From NCBI RefSeq assembly GCF_026342355.1, contig NZ_JAPEMV010000010.1:62001-126000 (forward strand): a DNA stretch of 64,000 nt. The letters run 5' to 3'. The DNA comes from Streptomyces sp. NBC_00249. Its GTDB lineage: Bacteria; Actinomycetota; Actinomycetes; Streptomycetales; Streptomycetaceae. This document shows positions 33,001 through 41,472 of the stretch, piece after piece. The translations under genes were made by a program, and so were the position numbers. Under the pieces are notes generated by a model. The model had not been told where the DNA came from. It ran no database searches and was given only the letters and a program-made list of their open reading frames with translations. The first letter of the stretch is position 1. Every line of letters begins with the position of its first letter.

Positions 33001-34281
33001 TTAGCCCTTGAAGCGCGGGAAGGCGGAGCGGCCCGCGTACACCGCGGCGTCGTCGAGGATCTCCTCGATGCGCAGCAGCTGGTTGTACTTGGCGACGCGG
33101 TCCGAGCGGGCCGGGGCGCCGGTCTTGATCTGACCGCAGTTCACGGCGACGGCGAGGTCGGCGATGGTGACGTCCTCGGTCTCGCCGGAGCGGTGCGACA
33201 TCATGCACTTGAAGCCGTTGCGCTGGGCCATCTCGACGGCGTCGAGGGTCTCGGTGAGGGAACCGATCTGGTTCACCTTCACGAGCAGGGCGTTCGCGGA
33301 GCCCTCCTCGATACCGCGGGCCAGGCGCTCGGGGTTGGTGACGAACAGGTCGTCACCGACGATCTGGACCTTGGAGCCCAGCTTGTCGGTGAGGGTCTTC
33401 CAGCCGGCCCAGTCGTCCTCGTACAGCGGGTCCTCGATGGAGACCATCGGGTACGCGGAGACGAGCTCCTCGTAGTACTCGGTCATCTCGGCGGCCGAGC
33501 GGGACTGGCCCTCGAACTCGTACTTGCCGTCCTTGTAGAACTCGGACGCGGCGACGTCGAGCGCGAGCGCGATGTCCTTGCCCGGGGTGTAGCCGGCCTG
33601 CTTGATGGCCTCGACGATGAGGTCGAGCGCGGCGCGGTTGGAGTCCAGGTTCGGGGCGAAGCCGCCCTCGTCACCGAGACCGGTGGAGAGGCCCTTGGTG
33701 TGCAGGACCTTCTTGAGGGTGTGGTAGACCTCGGCACCCCAGCGCAGCGCCTCGGAGAAGGACTCCGCGCCGATCGGGGCGATCATGAACTCCTGGATGT
33801 CGACGTTGGAGTCGGCGTGCGACCCACCGTTGAGGATGTTCATCATCGGAACGGGCAGCAGGTGCGCGTTCGGGCCGCCGAGGTAGCGGAACAGCGGCAG
33901 GTCCGAGGCCTCGGACGCGGCGTGCGCGACGGCGAGGGACACGCCGAGGATGGCGTTGGCGCCGAGGGAGGCCTTGTTGTCGGTGGCGTCCAGGTCGAAC
34001 ATGGCCTGGTCGATCAGGCGCTGCTCGGTGGCGTCGTAGCCGACGAGCTCCGGGCCGATCTGCTCGATGACGGCGAGGACGGCCTTCTCGACACCCTTGC
34101 CGAAGTAACGGCTGGGGTCGCCGTCACGCAGCTCGATGGCCTCGAACGCTCCGGTGGAGGCGCCGGACGGAACGGCAGCACGGCCGGTGCTGCCGTCGTC
34201 GAGGCCCACCTCGACCTCGACCGTGGGGTTGCCTCGGGAGTCCAGGATTTCCCGGGCTACGACGACGTCGATGGACGGCAC
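33001..34281 (-). CDS. eno: Enolase
   Basis: 426 aa from GTG 34281, chosen because AGGAG lies six bases upstream and the protein then starts MPSIDVVVAREILDSRGNPT as in other actinobacteria; an ATG two codons earlier overlaps the ribosome site. It interconverts 2-phosphoglycerate and phosphoenolpyruvate. Magnesium ligands and active-site segments: GDDLFVTNPERL, SIEDPLYEDDW, LLVKVNQIGSLTET, and the signature MMSHRSGETEDV. Full family length. It lies upstream of the ftsB-like / DUF501 / ppx operon. Confidence 0.97.
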   Translation of the reverse strand: MPSIDVVVAREILDSRGNPTVEVEVGLDDGSTGRAAVPSGASTGAFEAIELRDGDPSRYFGKGVEKAVLAVIEQIGPELVGYDATEQRLIDQAMFDLDATDNKASLGANAILGVSLAVAHAASEASDLPLFRYLGGPNAHLLPVPMMNILNGGSHADSNVDIQEFMIAPIGAESFSEALRWGAEVYHTLKKVLHTKGLSTGLGDEGGFAPNLDSNRAALDLIVEAIKQAGYTPGKDIALALDVAASEFYKDGKYEFEGQSRSAAEMTEYYEELVSAYPMVSIEDPLYEDDWAGWKTLTDKLGSKVQIVGDDLFVTNPERLARGIEEGSANALLVKVNQIGSLTETLDAVEMAQRNGFKCMMSHRSGETEDVTIADLAVAVNCGQIKTGAPARSDRVAKYNQLLRIEEILDDAAVYAGRSAFPRFKG

Positions 34282-34515
34282 GAGCATCTCCTTCTGGGAT
34301 GTGACGCTGGGTGTGCGGTGGCGTGTCAGGCCGTGGGACGGCCTTGCCGACTAGAGCCTAACCGGCTCCGGGCACTCGACCGGCCGACCGCCCGGGTCCT
34401 GGGACGAAAAAGGGACCGAATACCCCTCTTCCCGGACATACGGCTCTGGATTCTTCGAGCGGATCGGGAGGACCGGGCGGTTCCGGGCGGCCCCGGACGG
34501 GCCCCGGACACGCCT
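34282..34515 (-). promoter_or_regulatory. Upstream region of eno
   Basis: The region must contain the eno promoter. A short hairpin GGCCGTGGGACGGCC (34329-34343) is near the start; no operator is recognised. No gene is seen. Confidence 0.4.
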
Positions 34516-34547
34516 CCGCCCGGCGCGTGGAGGCACGCGCCGGGCGG
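34516..34547 (-). terminator. Terminator after the first Rpf-like gene
   Basis: A perfect 14-bp stem (34516-34529 with 34534-34547, loop GAGG) lies 37 bases past the stop codon. Confidence 0.88.
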
Positions 34548-34584
34548 CGGGATGCTGCGGGTGGTGCGGGTGTTACACGAGCAT

Positions 34585-35337
34585 TCAGCTGAGCTTCAGC
34601 TTCTGGCCCGGGAAGATCAGGTCCGCGTCGGAGACCGTGTCCTTGTTCAGCTCGAAGAGCTTCTCCCAGCCGCCCTTGACCTTGTTGGCCTCGGCGATGG
34701 TGCCCAGGGTGTCGCCCTCCTTGACCACGTACGAGCCGTTGCCGGTCTGCACGGTGCCGCCGGTCGCCGGGGTCTCGGCCTTCGGGGTGGACGGCTTGGC
34801 CGGAGCGGGCTTCGACGGGGTCCAGCCGGAGCCGGAGCCGCCGGCCTTGGTCCCGGTGTCGGCCTTCGGGGTGGACGGCTTCGCCGGAGCGGGCTTGGCC
34901 GGGGCCGGCTTGGTCTCGGGCTTCGGCTTGGCCGGGGTGGTGGTCGAGCCGCCGCCGTTGTACGAGGAGTTGGACAGGCCGACGCCGCAGGACGGCCAGG
35001 CGCCCTTGCCCTGGCCCTTGAGGACCTTCTCGGCGATGGCTATCTGCTGCGACTTGCTGGCCTGGTTGGCCTGCGAGGCGTACGCCTTGCCGCCGTAGGC
35101 CGCCCACGTGGAGGACGAGAACTGCAGGCCGCCGTAGTAGCCGTTGCCCGTGTTGATGGACCAGTTGCCGTTGGACTCGCACTGGGCGACGCGGTCCCAC
35201 TCGCCGGCGGTCGCGGCGGAAGCGGCGCCCGCGGTCATCAGCGGCGCCGCGACGGCGACACCGGCGACACCGGCGAGCGTGACGATGCGGACGGCCTTGG
35301 AGCCGCGACGGTGCTTGCCCTTGCCGGAAAGCAGCAT
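34585..35337 (-). CDS. rpfA: Resuscitation-promoting factor-like muralytic protein with LysM
   Basis: 250 aa from ATG 35337 (GAGGAG upstream). A signal peptide (IVTLAGVAGVAVAAPLMTAGAASA) precedes the transglycosylase-like Rpf domain (about 43-120) with the catalytic glutamate in WDRVAQCESNGNW and the fold markers GYYGGLQFSSSTW and PSCGVGL. A Lys/Pro/Ala-rich linker follows, then a C-terminal LysM domain (about 200-250, YVVKEGDTLGTIAEANKV). Secreted Rpfs cleave peptidoglycan during germination and growth. A c-di-AMP riboswitch in the leader controls it. A related gene lies just upstream. Confidence 0.93.
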   Translation of the reverse strand: MLLSGKGKHRRGSKAVRIVTLAGVAGVAVAAPLMTAGAASAATAGEWDRVAQCESNGNWSINTGNGYYGGLQFSSSTWAAYGGKAYASQANQASKSQQIAIAEKVLKGQGKGAWPSCGVGLSNSSYNGGGSTTTPAKPKPETKPAPAKPAPAKPSTPKADTGTKAGGSGSGWTPSKPAPAKPSTPKAETPATGGTVQTGNGSYVVKEGDTLGTIAEANKVKGGWEKLFELNKDTVSDADLIFPGQKLKLS

Positions 35338-35340
35338 GGA

Positions 35341-35542
35341 GTTCTCCTCACCGACGCCTTCGAGGTGAGCTGTCGGGTTCGGGCGGATGAGTGCCCGGTC
35401 ACGCGACTGGCGCGTGGCTTAACCCCTAGCCGGTCCCGGCCGTCTCTCAACGGCCTTTCCCGGCGCCTACCTTGGTTCCCCCGCTCCTGCCTTCGGCGCT
35501 TGCGCGACGACTGTTCCCCCCGTCCGCCGGCAGGATTCGGCG
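35341..35542 (-). promoter_or_regulatory. ydaO-type c-di-AMP riboswitch
   Basis: The leader of the Rpf-like gene has the conserved blocks of the ydaO/yuaA class in order on the minus strand: GCCGAATCCTGCC near 35530-35542, GGCAGGAGCGGGGGAACCAA, AAGGTAGGCGCC, the GGGGTTAAGCC block, and the 3' block GAACCCGACAGCTCACCTCG followed by AGGCGTCGGTGAGGAG. The last block ends at the ribosome site. In Streptomyces, high c-di-AMP lowers expression of such cell-wall hydrolases. Confidence 0.93.
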
Positions 35543-35596
35543 ATGCGGTCGAGGGAGCTCGCGGTGGCGAGCGATTCAGAAGGTAGACAGGTCTCC

Positions 35597-35624
35597 CCCC
35601 GATGTTCAACGCGCGACATCGGGG
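35597..35624 (-). terminator. Hairpin between the two Rpf-like genes
   Basis: CCCCGATGT (35597-35605) pairs with ACATCGGGG (35616-35624). It sits about 160 bases after the upstream gene and before the riboswitch. Bases 35625-35782 otherwise hold no recognised site. Confidence 0.55.
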
Positions 35625-35782
35625 AGAAACCGGCCCACTTGCCCCCTTCCGGACCACGTTTACGCAGGTGGGGGCGGGGTTTTCGGAAGTTCCGGAATGA
35701 GACACCCCAGTTGACCGGAAGAGACGCATGTCTCACTTACCGATAACGGACATTCAGCTCTTTCCGGATGACCGAACTGCCC

Positions 35783-36865
35783 CTATTTCTTGGTTAGATC
35801 CAGGTTCTGACCGGGCTTGATGAGGTCCGCGTCCCCACCGATGACCTGCTCGTTGGACTTGTAGAGCTGGCCCCAGCCGCCCTTGAGCCCCTTGGCGTCG
35901 GCGATGGCCGCCAGGCTGTCGCCCTCCTTCACCGTGTACGTGGGTGCGGCGGTCGCTGACGCGGTGCCAGGAGCGGCCGGCACCTCCACCGCGGCCGGGC
36001 CGCGGTGCTTGCCCGCCCCGTCGACCGCTCCGGCGGCCGGAGTTCCGGGAGTGGCTCCCGGGGTGGCCGGGGCGCCGGGGGCGGGGGTGCCCGTCGGCGC
36101 GGTGCTCGGGGTGCCGGAGGCGCCCGGGGTGACCGGGGCCGTGGGGTCCACCGGGACGCCGGGGGTTCCCGGAGTGCCCGGGGTCGCCGGGGCGGTCGGG
36201 GTGCCCGGGGCGGTGGTCGGCGGAACCGTCGGCTGGACCGGCGGCGTCGTGTAGTCCGGATCCGGCATGACGGGCAGTCCGCTGGAGGGGCCAAGCGGGT
36301 AGTCCGGCAGCACGCTCGGGCTGGGGGCGACGGGACCCTGGCCCTGGCCGGGCTTCGGGGTCGGGGCGCCGAAGTCCGTGGGCGTACGGCCGGTCCCGGT
36401 GACCGGCACCGAGTCGTCCGGCCGGGACGGGGTGGGGGCGACCGGCTTGTGGGTCGCGGCGTCGCCCGGGTCCACGTCGGCGGCCGGCCCCTCGCGGGTC
36501 AGCCCGGCCGAGGCGGAGCACAGCGGCCACGCCTGGGGGCCCTGGGAGGCGAGCACCCGCTCGCCGACGGCTATCTGCTGGGAGCGGCTGGCGAGGTCGG
36601 GGCGCTCGGCGTAGGCGAGTCCGCCCGCGTTGCGCCACTGCTCCAGGGTGAACTGGAGTCCTCCGTAGGCTCCGCTGCCGAAGTTGGCACTCCAGGTGCC
36701 GCCGCTCTCGCAGTCGGCGACCTTGTTCCACGTGGCGGTGTCGGCGGCGCTCGCGTTCGTGGCGGCGAGCAGCGGCAGGGCCAGGGCTGAGCCGGTGACT
36801 CCGGCGGTGACGACCAGGGCAGGGACCTGGCGGGGGCGTCTGTGGCGGCCGTTCCCGGGAAGCAT
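35783..36865 (-). CDS. Second Rpf-like protein with long Pro/Thr linker and LysM
   Basis: 360 aa from ATG 36865 (MLPGNGRHRRPRQVPAL...), with GAAAGG upstream. The signal region is followed by an Rpf domain (about 40-115) with TWNKVADCESGGTW, YGGLQFTLEQW and WPLCSASAG. The long middle (about 120-300) is a Pro/Thr/Gly-rich low-complexity linker of TPGTPG and APGTPTAP type, and the end is LysM (TYTVKEGDSLAAIADAKG). It should be secreted and bind the wall, with glycan-cleaving activity. Unlike its neighbour it has no ydaO riboswitch; a TTGTGA-N18-TAGGTT promoter-like pair lies about 55-85 bases upstream. Confidence 0.9.
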   Translation of the reverse strand: MLPGNGRHRRPRQVPALVVTAGVTGSALALPLLAATNASAADTATWNKVADCESGGTWSANFGSGAYGGLQFTLEQWRNAGGLAYAERPDLASRSQQIAVGERVLASQGPQAWPLCSASAGLTREGPAADVDPGDAATHKPVAPTPSRPDDSVPVTGTGRTPTDFGAPTPKPGQGQGPVAPSPSVLPDYPLGPSSGLPVMPDPDYTTPPVQPTVPPTTAPGTPTAPATPGTPGTPGVPVDPTAPVTPGASGTPSTAPTGTPAPGAPATPGATPGTPAAGAVDGAGKHRGPAAVEVPAAPGTASATAAPTYTVKEGDSLAAIADAKGLKGGWGQLYKSNEQVIGGDADLIKPGQNLDLTKK

Positions 36866-36992
36866 GAGGCTGCACCTTTCGCATAACGGCGGGGTAACGG
36901 CAGAACCTAGCGGCCTTCGAACGGATGTCACAAGTTCGACCGGGGGCTGACTTCCGGTCAGTCGGGGTTCCGCTACGGCCCGCTCGCGCGAC

Positions 36993-38267
36993 TCAGTCGT
37001 TTCGGGGTGTGAAGCGGACGGGGAGCGTGCGCAGGCCACGCATGATGAGTCCGCCGCGCCACCGCAGGTCCGAAGGGGGAACGGCAAGTTCCAGATCCGG
37101 CAGACGCGTCAGCAAAGTCGACAACGCCGTCTGCCCTTCGAGCCGGGCCAGCGGAGCGCCCAGGCAGTAGTGGATTCCGTGCCCGTATCCGAGGTGCTGA
37201 TTGTCACTCCGGGAGAGGTCCAGGGTGTCGGGGTCGGTGAACCGCTCGGGGTCGCGGTCGGCCGCCGCGAGGACCACCAGCACGGGGTCGCCGGCCGCGA
37301 TCTCCTGCCCGCCGAGGGTCAGCGGCTCGGTGGCGAACCGCCAGGTGGCGAGCTCCACCGGGCCGTCGTAGCGGAGCAGCTCCTCGATTCCGGTTTCCAG
37401 CAGGGCGCTCTCCCCGGCCGCCAGGGAGGCCTGGAGGAGCTCGCGCTGGCCGGGGTTCATGAAGAGGGAGTGGACGCCGTTGCCGATGAGGTTCACGGTC
37501 GTCTCGAAGCCGGCGAAGAGGAGGATGAAGGCCATCGCGGTGGCCTCGGCCTCCGTCAGGTGGTCGCCGTGGTCGCTCGCCCGGATCAGGTCCGAGATGA
37601 GGTCGTTGCCCAGATCGTCCCGCTTCCGGTGGATCAGTTCCCCGAGGTAGGTGCGCATCTGCTTCACGGAGCGGGCGACCCCGCCGCGCGGGCCACCGCC
37701 GTGGCGGATCATCATCCCGGCCCAGTCGCGGAAGTCGTCCTGGTCCTCGCGCGGTACGCCGAGCATCTCGCAGATGGCGTAGATGGGGAGCGGGAACGCG
37801 AACTCGTGGATGAGGTCCGCCTCCCCCTTCCCCTCGAACTGCGCGATGAGGTGGTCGGTGAGCTCCTGCACGCGCGGGGTGAACTCGGCGACCCGGCGCG
37901 GGGTGAACGCCTTCGACACCAGGCGGCGCAGCCGGGTGTGGTCCGGCGGGTCGATGTTCAGCAGATGCGTCATCAGCTCCGCCTTGCGTTCCCCCGGAAT
38001 CCCGGTCTTGCCCTTGGCGTGCGCCGGCTCCGCGTGGTGCGCCGGGTTCTTGCTGAGGCGCTGGTCCGCGAGGGCCTGGCGGGCGTCGGCGTAGCGGGTC
38101 ACGAGCCAGGCCTCGACGCCGCTCGGGAGCTTGGTGCGGTGCACCGGGGAGTGCTCGCGCAGCCAGGCGTAGGCGGGATAGGGGTCGGTGGCGAACTCCC
38201 AGTCGAAGAGGGTCGGGCCCTCGGGGGAGGAGGAGTCGGCGGGGTCCGCGGAGGTCTGATCGTGCAC
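36993..38267 (-). CDS. Cytochrome P450
   Basis: 424 aa from GTG 38267; the longer open frame upstream crosses the divergent promoter and is unlikely. P450 landmarks: the I-helix oxygen-binding AFILLFAGFETTVNLIGN, the K-helix ExxR in EELLRYDGP, and the heme-cysteine loop HLGYGHGIHYCLGAPLARLE. The N-terminal DPYPAYAWLREHSPVH and NIDPPDHTRLRRLVSKAFT fit the CYP105/107 group of soluble bacterial P450s. The substrate is unknown; no ferredoxin gene is adjacent. The divergent flavohemoprotein is 115 bases away and could share control. Confidence 0.92.
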   Translation of the reverse strand: MHDQTSADPADSSSPEGPTLFDWEFATDPYPAYAWLREHSPVHRTKLPSGVEAWLVTRYADARQALADQRLSKNPAHHAEPAHAKGKTGIPGERKAELMTHLLNIDPPDHTRLRRLVSKAFTPRRVAEFTPRVQELTDHLIAQFEGKGEADLIHEFAFPLPIYAICEMLGVPREDQDDFRDWAGMMIRHGGGPRGGVARSVKQMRTYLGELIHRKRDDLGNDLISDLIRASDHGDHLTEAEATAMAFILLFAGFETTVNLIGNGVHSLFMNPGQRELLQASLAAGESALLETGIEELLRYDGPVELATWRFATEPLTLGGQEIAAGDPVLVVLAAADRDPERFTDPDTLDLSRSDNQHLGYGHGIHYCLGAPLARLEGQTALSTLLTRLPDLELAVPPSDLRWRGGLIMRGLRTLPVRFTPRND

Positions 38268-38344
38268 CCGACGACCGTATCCCGGCCCGCGGCGGTGGCC
38301 CCATATAGGTGGTTCGTCGCGGCTGTCCGTAGATCGGACATGAC

Positions 38345-38375
38345 TTGACCTCAGGTTCGCGGGCATTCCTACTTT
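38345..38375 (+). promoter_or_regulatory. Promoter of the flavohemoprotein gene, probably leaderless transcript
   Basis: TTGACC (38345-38350) and TACTTT (38370-38375) are separated by 19 bases. The GTG start at 38383 is only 8 bases after the -10, so transcription would begin at or next to the start codon. There is no ribosome site. Confidence 0.6.
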
Positions 38376-38382
38376 CGGGTTT

Positions 38383-39591
38383 GTGGATGTGAGGATCTTG
38401 AAAAGCAGTTTCGCGGTGGTGGAGAGACGGGCCGAGCACGCGGTCAAGTTCTTCTACTCCCACCTCTTCTGGCACAACCCCGGGGTGCGTGAACTCTTTC
38501 CTGCCTCCTTCCAGGACATGGAGAGGCAGCGGGACCGGCTCTTCGCGGCGCTCACCCATGTCGTCGCGCACCTGGAGAGCGAGACCCTCGCTCCTTATCT
38601 ACGCGACCTCGGCCGCGACCACCGCAAGTTCCTCGTCGGCCCCGAGCACTACTCGGCCGTCGGCGCCAGCCTGCTCGCCGCCCTCGCCGAGACCTCGGGC
38701 GAGGCCTGGACCCCCGACGTCGAGAAGGCCTGGACCGAGGCGTACCAGGTGATCGCCGACGCCATGACGGCCGGCGCGGCCGACGGCACCGAGCCGCCCT
38801 GGTGGGACGCCGAGGTGGTCCGCCACCTCCAGTACGGGCGGGACATCGGGGTGCTCACCCTGCGCCCGCACGCGCCTCTCCCCTATGTCCCCGGCCAGTA
38901 CGTGAGCGTGAGCAGCGACCGGGTCCCGACCACCTGGCGCACGTACTCCCTCGGCAACGCCCCGCGCCCCGACACCACCGTCGACCTGCACGTCAGCCGG
39001 ATCGAGGGCGGCCGGCTCAGCACCGCGCTGGTGCGCGACGTACAGCTCGGCGAAATGCTGCGGCTCGGCGCCCCCGGCGGGCAGCTGGCGCTGCGCCGCG
39101 CGGACCGGCCCGTCACCTTCATCGCCGCCGGCACGGGCTGGGCGCCGGTCCGGGCCATGCTGGAGGACCTCGCGGAACACCCTCCCGATCACGACGTACG
39201 CCTCTTCGTGGTCGCCCGGGACTCCGCGCACCTCTACGACCGCCCGCTGATCGACGAGTACGCCGCCGCCCTCGGCTGGCTCGGCGTCACCTACATCACC
39301 CCCGCCCCCGGGCAGCACCGCAACCAGGCCACCGACCGGCTGACGACCGCGCTCGGCAACCGGGGCCTGTGGCGGGAGCAGGACGTCTACCTGAGCGGCC
39401 CCCCGCAGTTCGTCGAGGAGACCGCCTACCTCCTGGAGGAGCTCGGCGCCCTCCCCGAACGCCTCTTCTACGACGCCCTCCCCGCCTCCGGCTCCGCCCG
39501 GACCCGGCCGCTGGGCTCCGGCGAGTGGTTCCTCAACCGCCCCGACCCGCACTGGCACAACCCCTCGGGCCGCGCCCCGCGCGAGTACTGA
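38383..39591 (+). CDS. Flavohemoprotein (globin plus FAD/NAD reductase)
   Basis: 402 aa from GTG 38383. The N-terminal globin (about 1-135) has the distal-side AVKFFYSHLFWHNP with the B10 tyrosine and the proximal heme histidine in VGPEHYSAVGASLLAAL. The reductase has the FAD-binding WRTYSLGNAPR (about 185) and the NAD-binding FIAAGTGWAPVRAM and VYLSGPPQFVEETAYLL. Such proteins detoxify nitric oxide using oxygen and NAD(P)H, or act as globin-coupled reductases. It is similar in layout to Hmp but the C-terminal 35 residues (GSGEWFLNRPDPHWHNPSG) are extra. Transcript probably leaderless. Confidence 0.88.
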   Translation: MDVRILKSSFAVVERRAEHAVKFFYSHLFWHNPGVRELFPASFQDMERQRDRLFAALTHVVAHLESETLAPYLRDLGRDHRKFLVGPEHYSAVGASLLAALAETSGEAWTPDVEKAWTEAYQVIADAMTAGAADGTEPPWWDAEVVRHLQYGRDIGVLTLRPHAPLPYVPGQYVSVSSDRVPTTWRTYSLGNAPRPDTTVDLHVSRIEGGRLSTALVRDVQLGEMLRLGAPGGQLALRRADRPVTFIAAGTGWAPVRAMLEDLAEHPPDHDVRLFVVARDSAHLYDRPLIDEYAAALGWLGVTYITPAPGQHRNQATDRLTTALGNRGLWREQDVYLSGPPQFVEETAYLLEELGALPERLFYDALPASGSARTRPLGSGEWFLNRPDPHWHNPSGRAPREY

Positions 39592-39602
39592 GGGCCGAGG
39601 GC

Positions 39603-40640
39603 CTAGGGGACGTCGACGCCCTCGGCCGCCCGGATCGCGTCCCGGTAGACGCGGGCCGCCGCGCGCAGCGCCGTCTCCGGGTCGGTGCCGGCCGCCTCGG
39701 CGCGCGCCGCCAGCTCCAGCAGCTCGTACCCGATGCCCTCGCCCCGGGGCAGCGGTACGCCGATGCCGCCCGCGCGGGCCCGGCCGGCGAGCTTGGCCGC
39801 GAGCGCGAGGCCGGGCTGGCCCAGCGGGATCCCGTCGGTGACCGACTCGCGCTGCTTCTCGACGGCCTTGGTGGCCTGCCAGTGCGCGCTGACGTCCTCC
39901 GGGGAGTGCGCCTCGGCGTCGCCGAAGACGTGCGGGTGGCGGCGGATCAGCTTCTCGACCAGGTCCCCGGCGACGTCGTCGACGGAGAACGGCTCGTCGT
40001 CCTCACCGGGGCCGCCCTCCTCCGCGATGCGGGCGTGGAAGAACACCTGGAGCAGGACGTCGCCCAACTCCTCGCGCAGCGCCTCGCGGTCGCCGTCCTC
40101 AATCGCCTCGACCAGCTCGTACGCCTCCTCGATGGCGTACTTGACCAGCCCCTCGTGGGTCTGCCGGGAGGTCCAGGGGCATTCGCGCCGGACCCGGTCC
40201 ATCACCTGGACCAGGTCGAGCAGCCGCGCGCCCGGCAGGTCGTAGGAGCCGGGCAGGAGCTCCAGGTCCGGCATGGCGACGCGGCCGGAGCCGGCGAGGC
40301 GGGCCAGGCCGTCGGTGAGCCGCTGGTCGCCCTCGCCGGCCGGGATCAGCACGATCGTGCGGCCCCCGGCGCAGGCGTCGACGAGCGCGTGCGCGTCGGG
40401 GACCTCGTGCGCCACCTCCACCCCCGCCTCGCGCAGGTACGGCAGCTGCGGGTGGGCCGGGTCGGCGCACAGCACCCGGTCGGCGCCGCGCAGCGCCTCC
40501 CAGGCCGGCCAGGAGAGCAGGCCCGGGGCGACCCGGTGGCTGGCGGTCAGCAGGACGATGCGGCCGGTGGACGCGGCGGCGGCATCGGCCTCCGCATCGG
40601 CTCCGGCGGCGGGGGCGGGTTCGGCGGTGTGGTCGGTCAC
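39603..40640 (-). CDS. mazG: Nucleoside triphosphate pyrophosphohydrolase MazG
   Basis: 345 aa from GTG 40640. The C-terminal part (about 145-345) is MazG: CPWTSRQTHEGLVKYAIEEAYELVEAIEDGD, then EELGDVLLQVFFHARIA (the EExxE/ExxD metal-binding helices) and a second conserved HPHVFGDAEA, WQATKAVEKQR and LARRAR-like AGRARAGG. It hydrolyses NTPs to NMP and pyrophosphate, clearing noncanonical or excess nucleotides. The first 140 residues are a divergent tetrapyrrole-methylase-like domain (RIVLLTASHRVAPGLL). It follows the SurA-like lipoprotein gene by 28 bases. Confidence 0.92.
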   Translation of the reverse strand: MTDHTAEPAPAAGADAEADAAAASTGRIVLLTASHRVAPGLLSWPAWEALRGADRVLCADPAHPQLPYLREAGVEVAHEVPDAHALVDACAGGRTIVLIPAGEGDQRLTDGLARLAGSGRVAMPDLELLPGSYDLPGARLLDLVQVMDRVRRECPWTSRQTHEGLVKYAIEEAYELVEAIEDGDREALREELGDVLLQVFFHARIAEEGGPGEDDEPFSVDDVAGDLVEKLIRRHPHVFGDAEAHSPEDVSAHWQATKAVEKQRESVTDGIPLGQPGLALAAKLAGRARAGGIGVPLPRGEGIGYELLELAARAEAAGTDPETALRAAARVYRDAIRAAEGVDVP

Positions 40641-40668
40641 CCTCCGAACCTACCTCCGGGCGCGGGGC

Positions 40669-41295
40669 TCAGGCTCCGGCGGGGGCCGCCTGCTCGGGCC
40701 GGGTCCGCTGGGTGATCCACGGGGTCTCCTGGTCGCCGAGGAGGATCTGCTGCGCGTCCCAGCGGCCGTAACGGGGGTTGACCTCGATGTCGAGGGACTG
40801 TGCGGCCTTCCCCAGCTCGGCCAGCGCCTTGTCCTGGCTGCCGTAGTGCGCGAAGAGCTTGTCGCGCAGCAGCTTGAAGCGGGTGTCGGCGTCCATCTGG
40901 TCCGGGGCCAGCTGCGCCTGCTGGAGGGCGGCCGAGGCGAGGGTCTTCGCGTCGCCCGCCTGCTCCAGCTGCGCCTTGCGGACGTCCTCGATCTCCTTGG
41001 TGCTGACGCCGACCCCGGCGTCCTTCGCCGCGCGTTCCAGGACGGCGGTCTGGATCATCTTGTTGAGCTTGATCCGCTCCAGCCCGGGGGTCGCCCCGAT
41101 GAGCTGGGCGCCCTGTTCGGAACGGTTCTGCGCGGCACGGACGTCGTTGACCTGGGCCTGGAGCGCGGAGGTCGTGATGCGTTCCCCGCCGACGACGGCC
41201 GCGGTGCCGGGGCGGGTACCGCCGGAGCAGGCGGCCAGCAGGGGAGCCGCCGCGAGGAGGGCGGCGGAGACGGAGAGCGCTGTGCGACGGTGCAA
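40669..41295 (-). CDS. SurA N-domain-like lipoprotein
   Basis: 208 aa from TTG 41295 (GGAGG five bases upstream). The signal peptide ends with the lipobox LLAACSGG, so the mature protein is lipid-anchored at Cys. The rest is helical with the order typical of SurA/trigger-factor-like chaperone domains: TTSALQAQVNDVRAAQNRSEQ, LNKMIQTAVLERAAKDAGVGVS and LLRDKLFAHYGSQDKALAEL. It lacks a peptidyl-prolyl isomerase domain. It likely helps secreted proteins outside the membrane; in the same operon as mazG, with no obvious functional link. Confidence 0.82.
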   Translation of the reverse strand: MHRRTALSVSAALLAAAPLLAACSGGTRPGTAAVVGGERITTSALQAQVNDVRAAQNRSEQGAQLIGATPGLERIKLNKMIQTAVLERAAKDAGVGVSTKEIEDVRKAQLEQAGDAKTLASAALQQAQLAPDQMDADTRFKLLRDKLFAHYGSQDKALAELGKAAQSLDIEVNPRYGRWDAQQILLGDQETPWITQRTRPEQAAPAGA

Positions 41296-41472
41296 AGGAG
41301 CCTCCAGGGCCGGGAGATTGTGCGTTCATGCACAAGGGCCGTGCGGTGATCGATGGTATGAGGTCAGGGTGGTCCGGGCCACCGGTTCGACCAACGATTC
41401 CGGGGGTGTCGAGATGCGTGTTCACCCCCCGGCTACCGCCGGGTCCTGCGTTCCTGCGAAGGTCGGGCCACC

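Noticed and set aside
36993..38447. P450 start at 38447
   Set aside because: The added 60 residues do not look like a P450 N-terminus and would overlap the divergent promoter and gene start.
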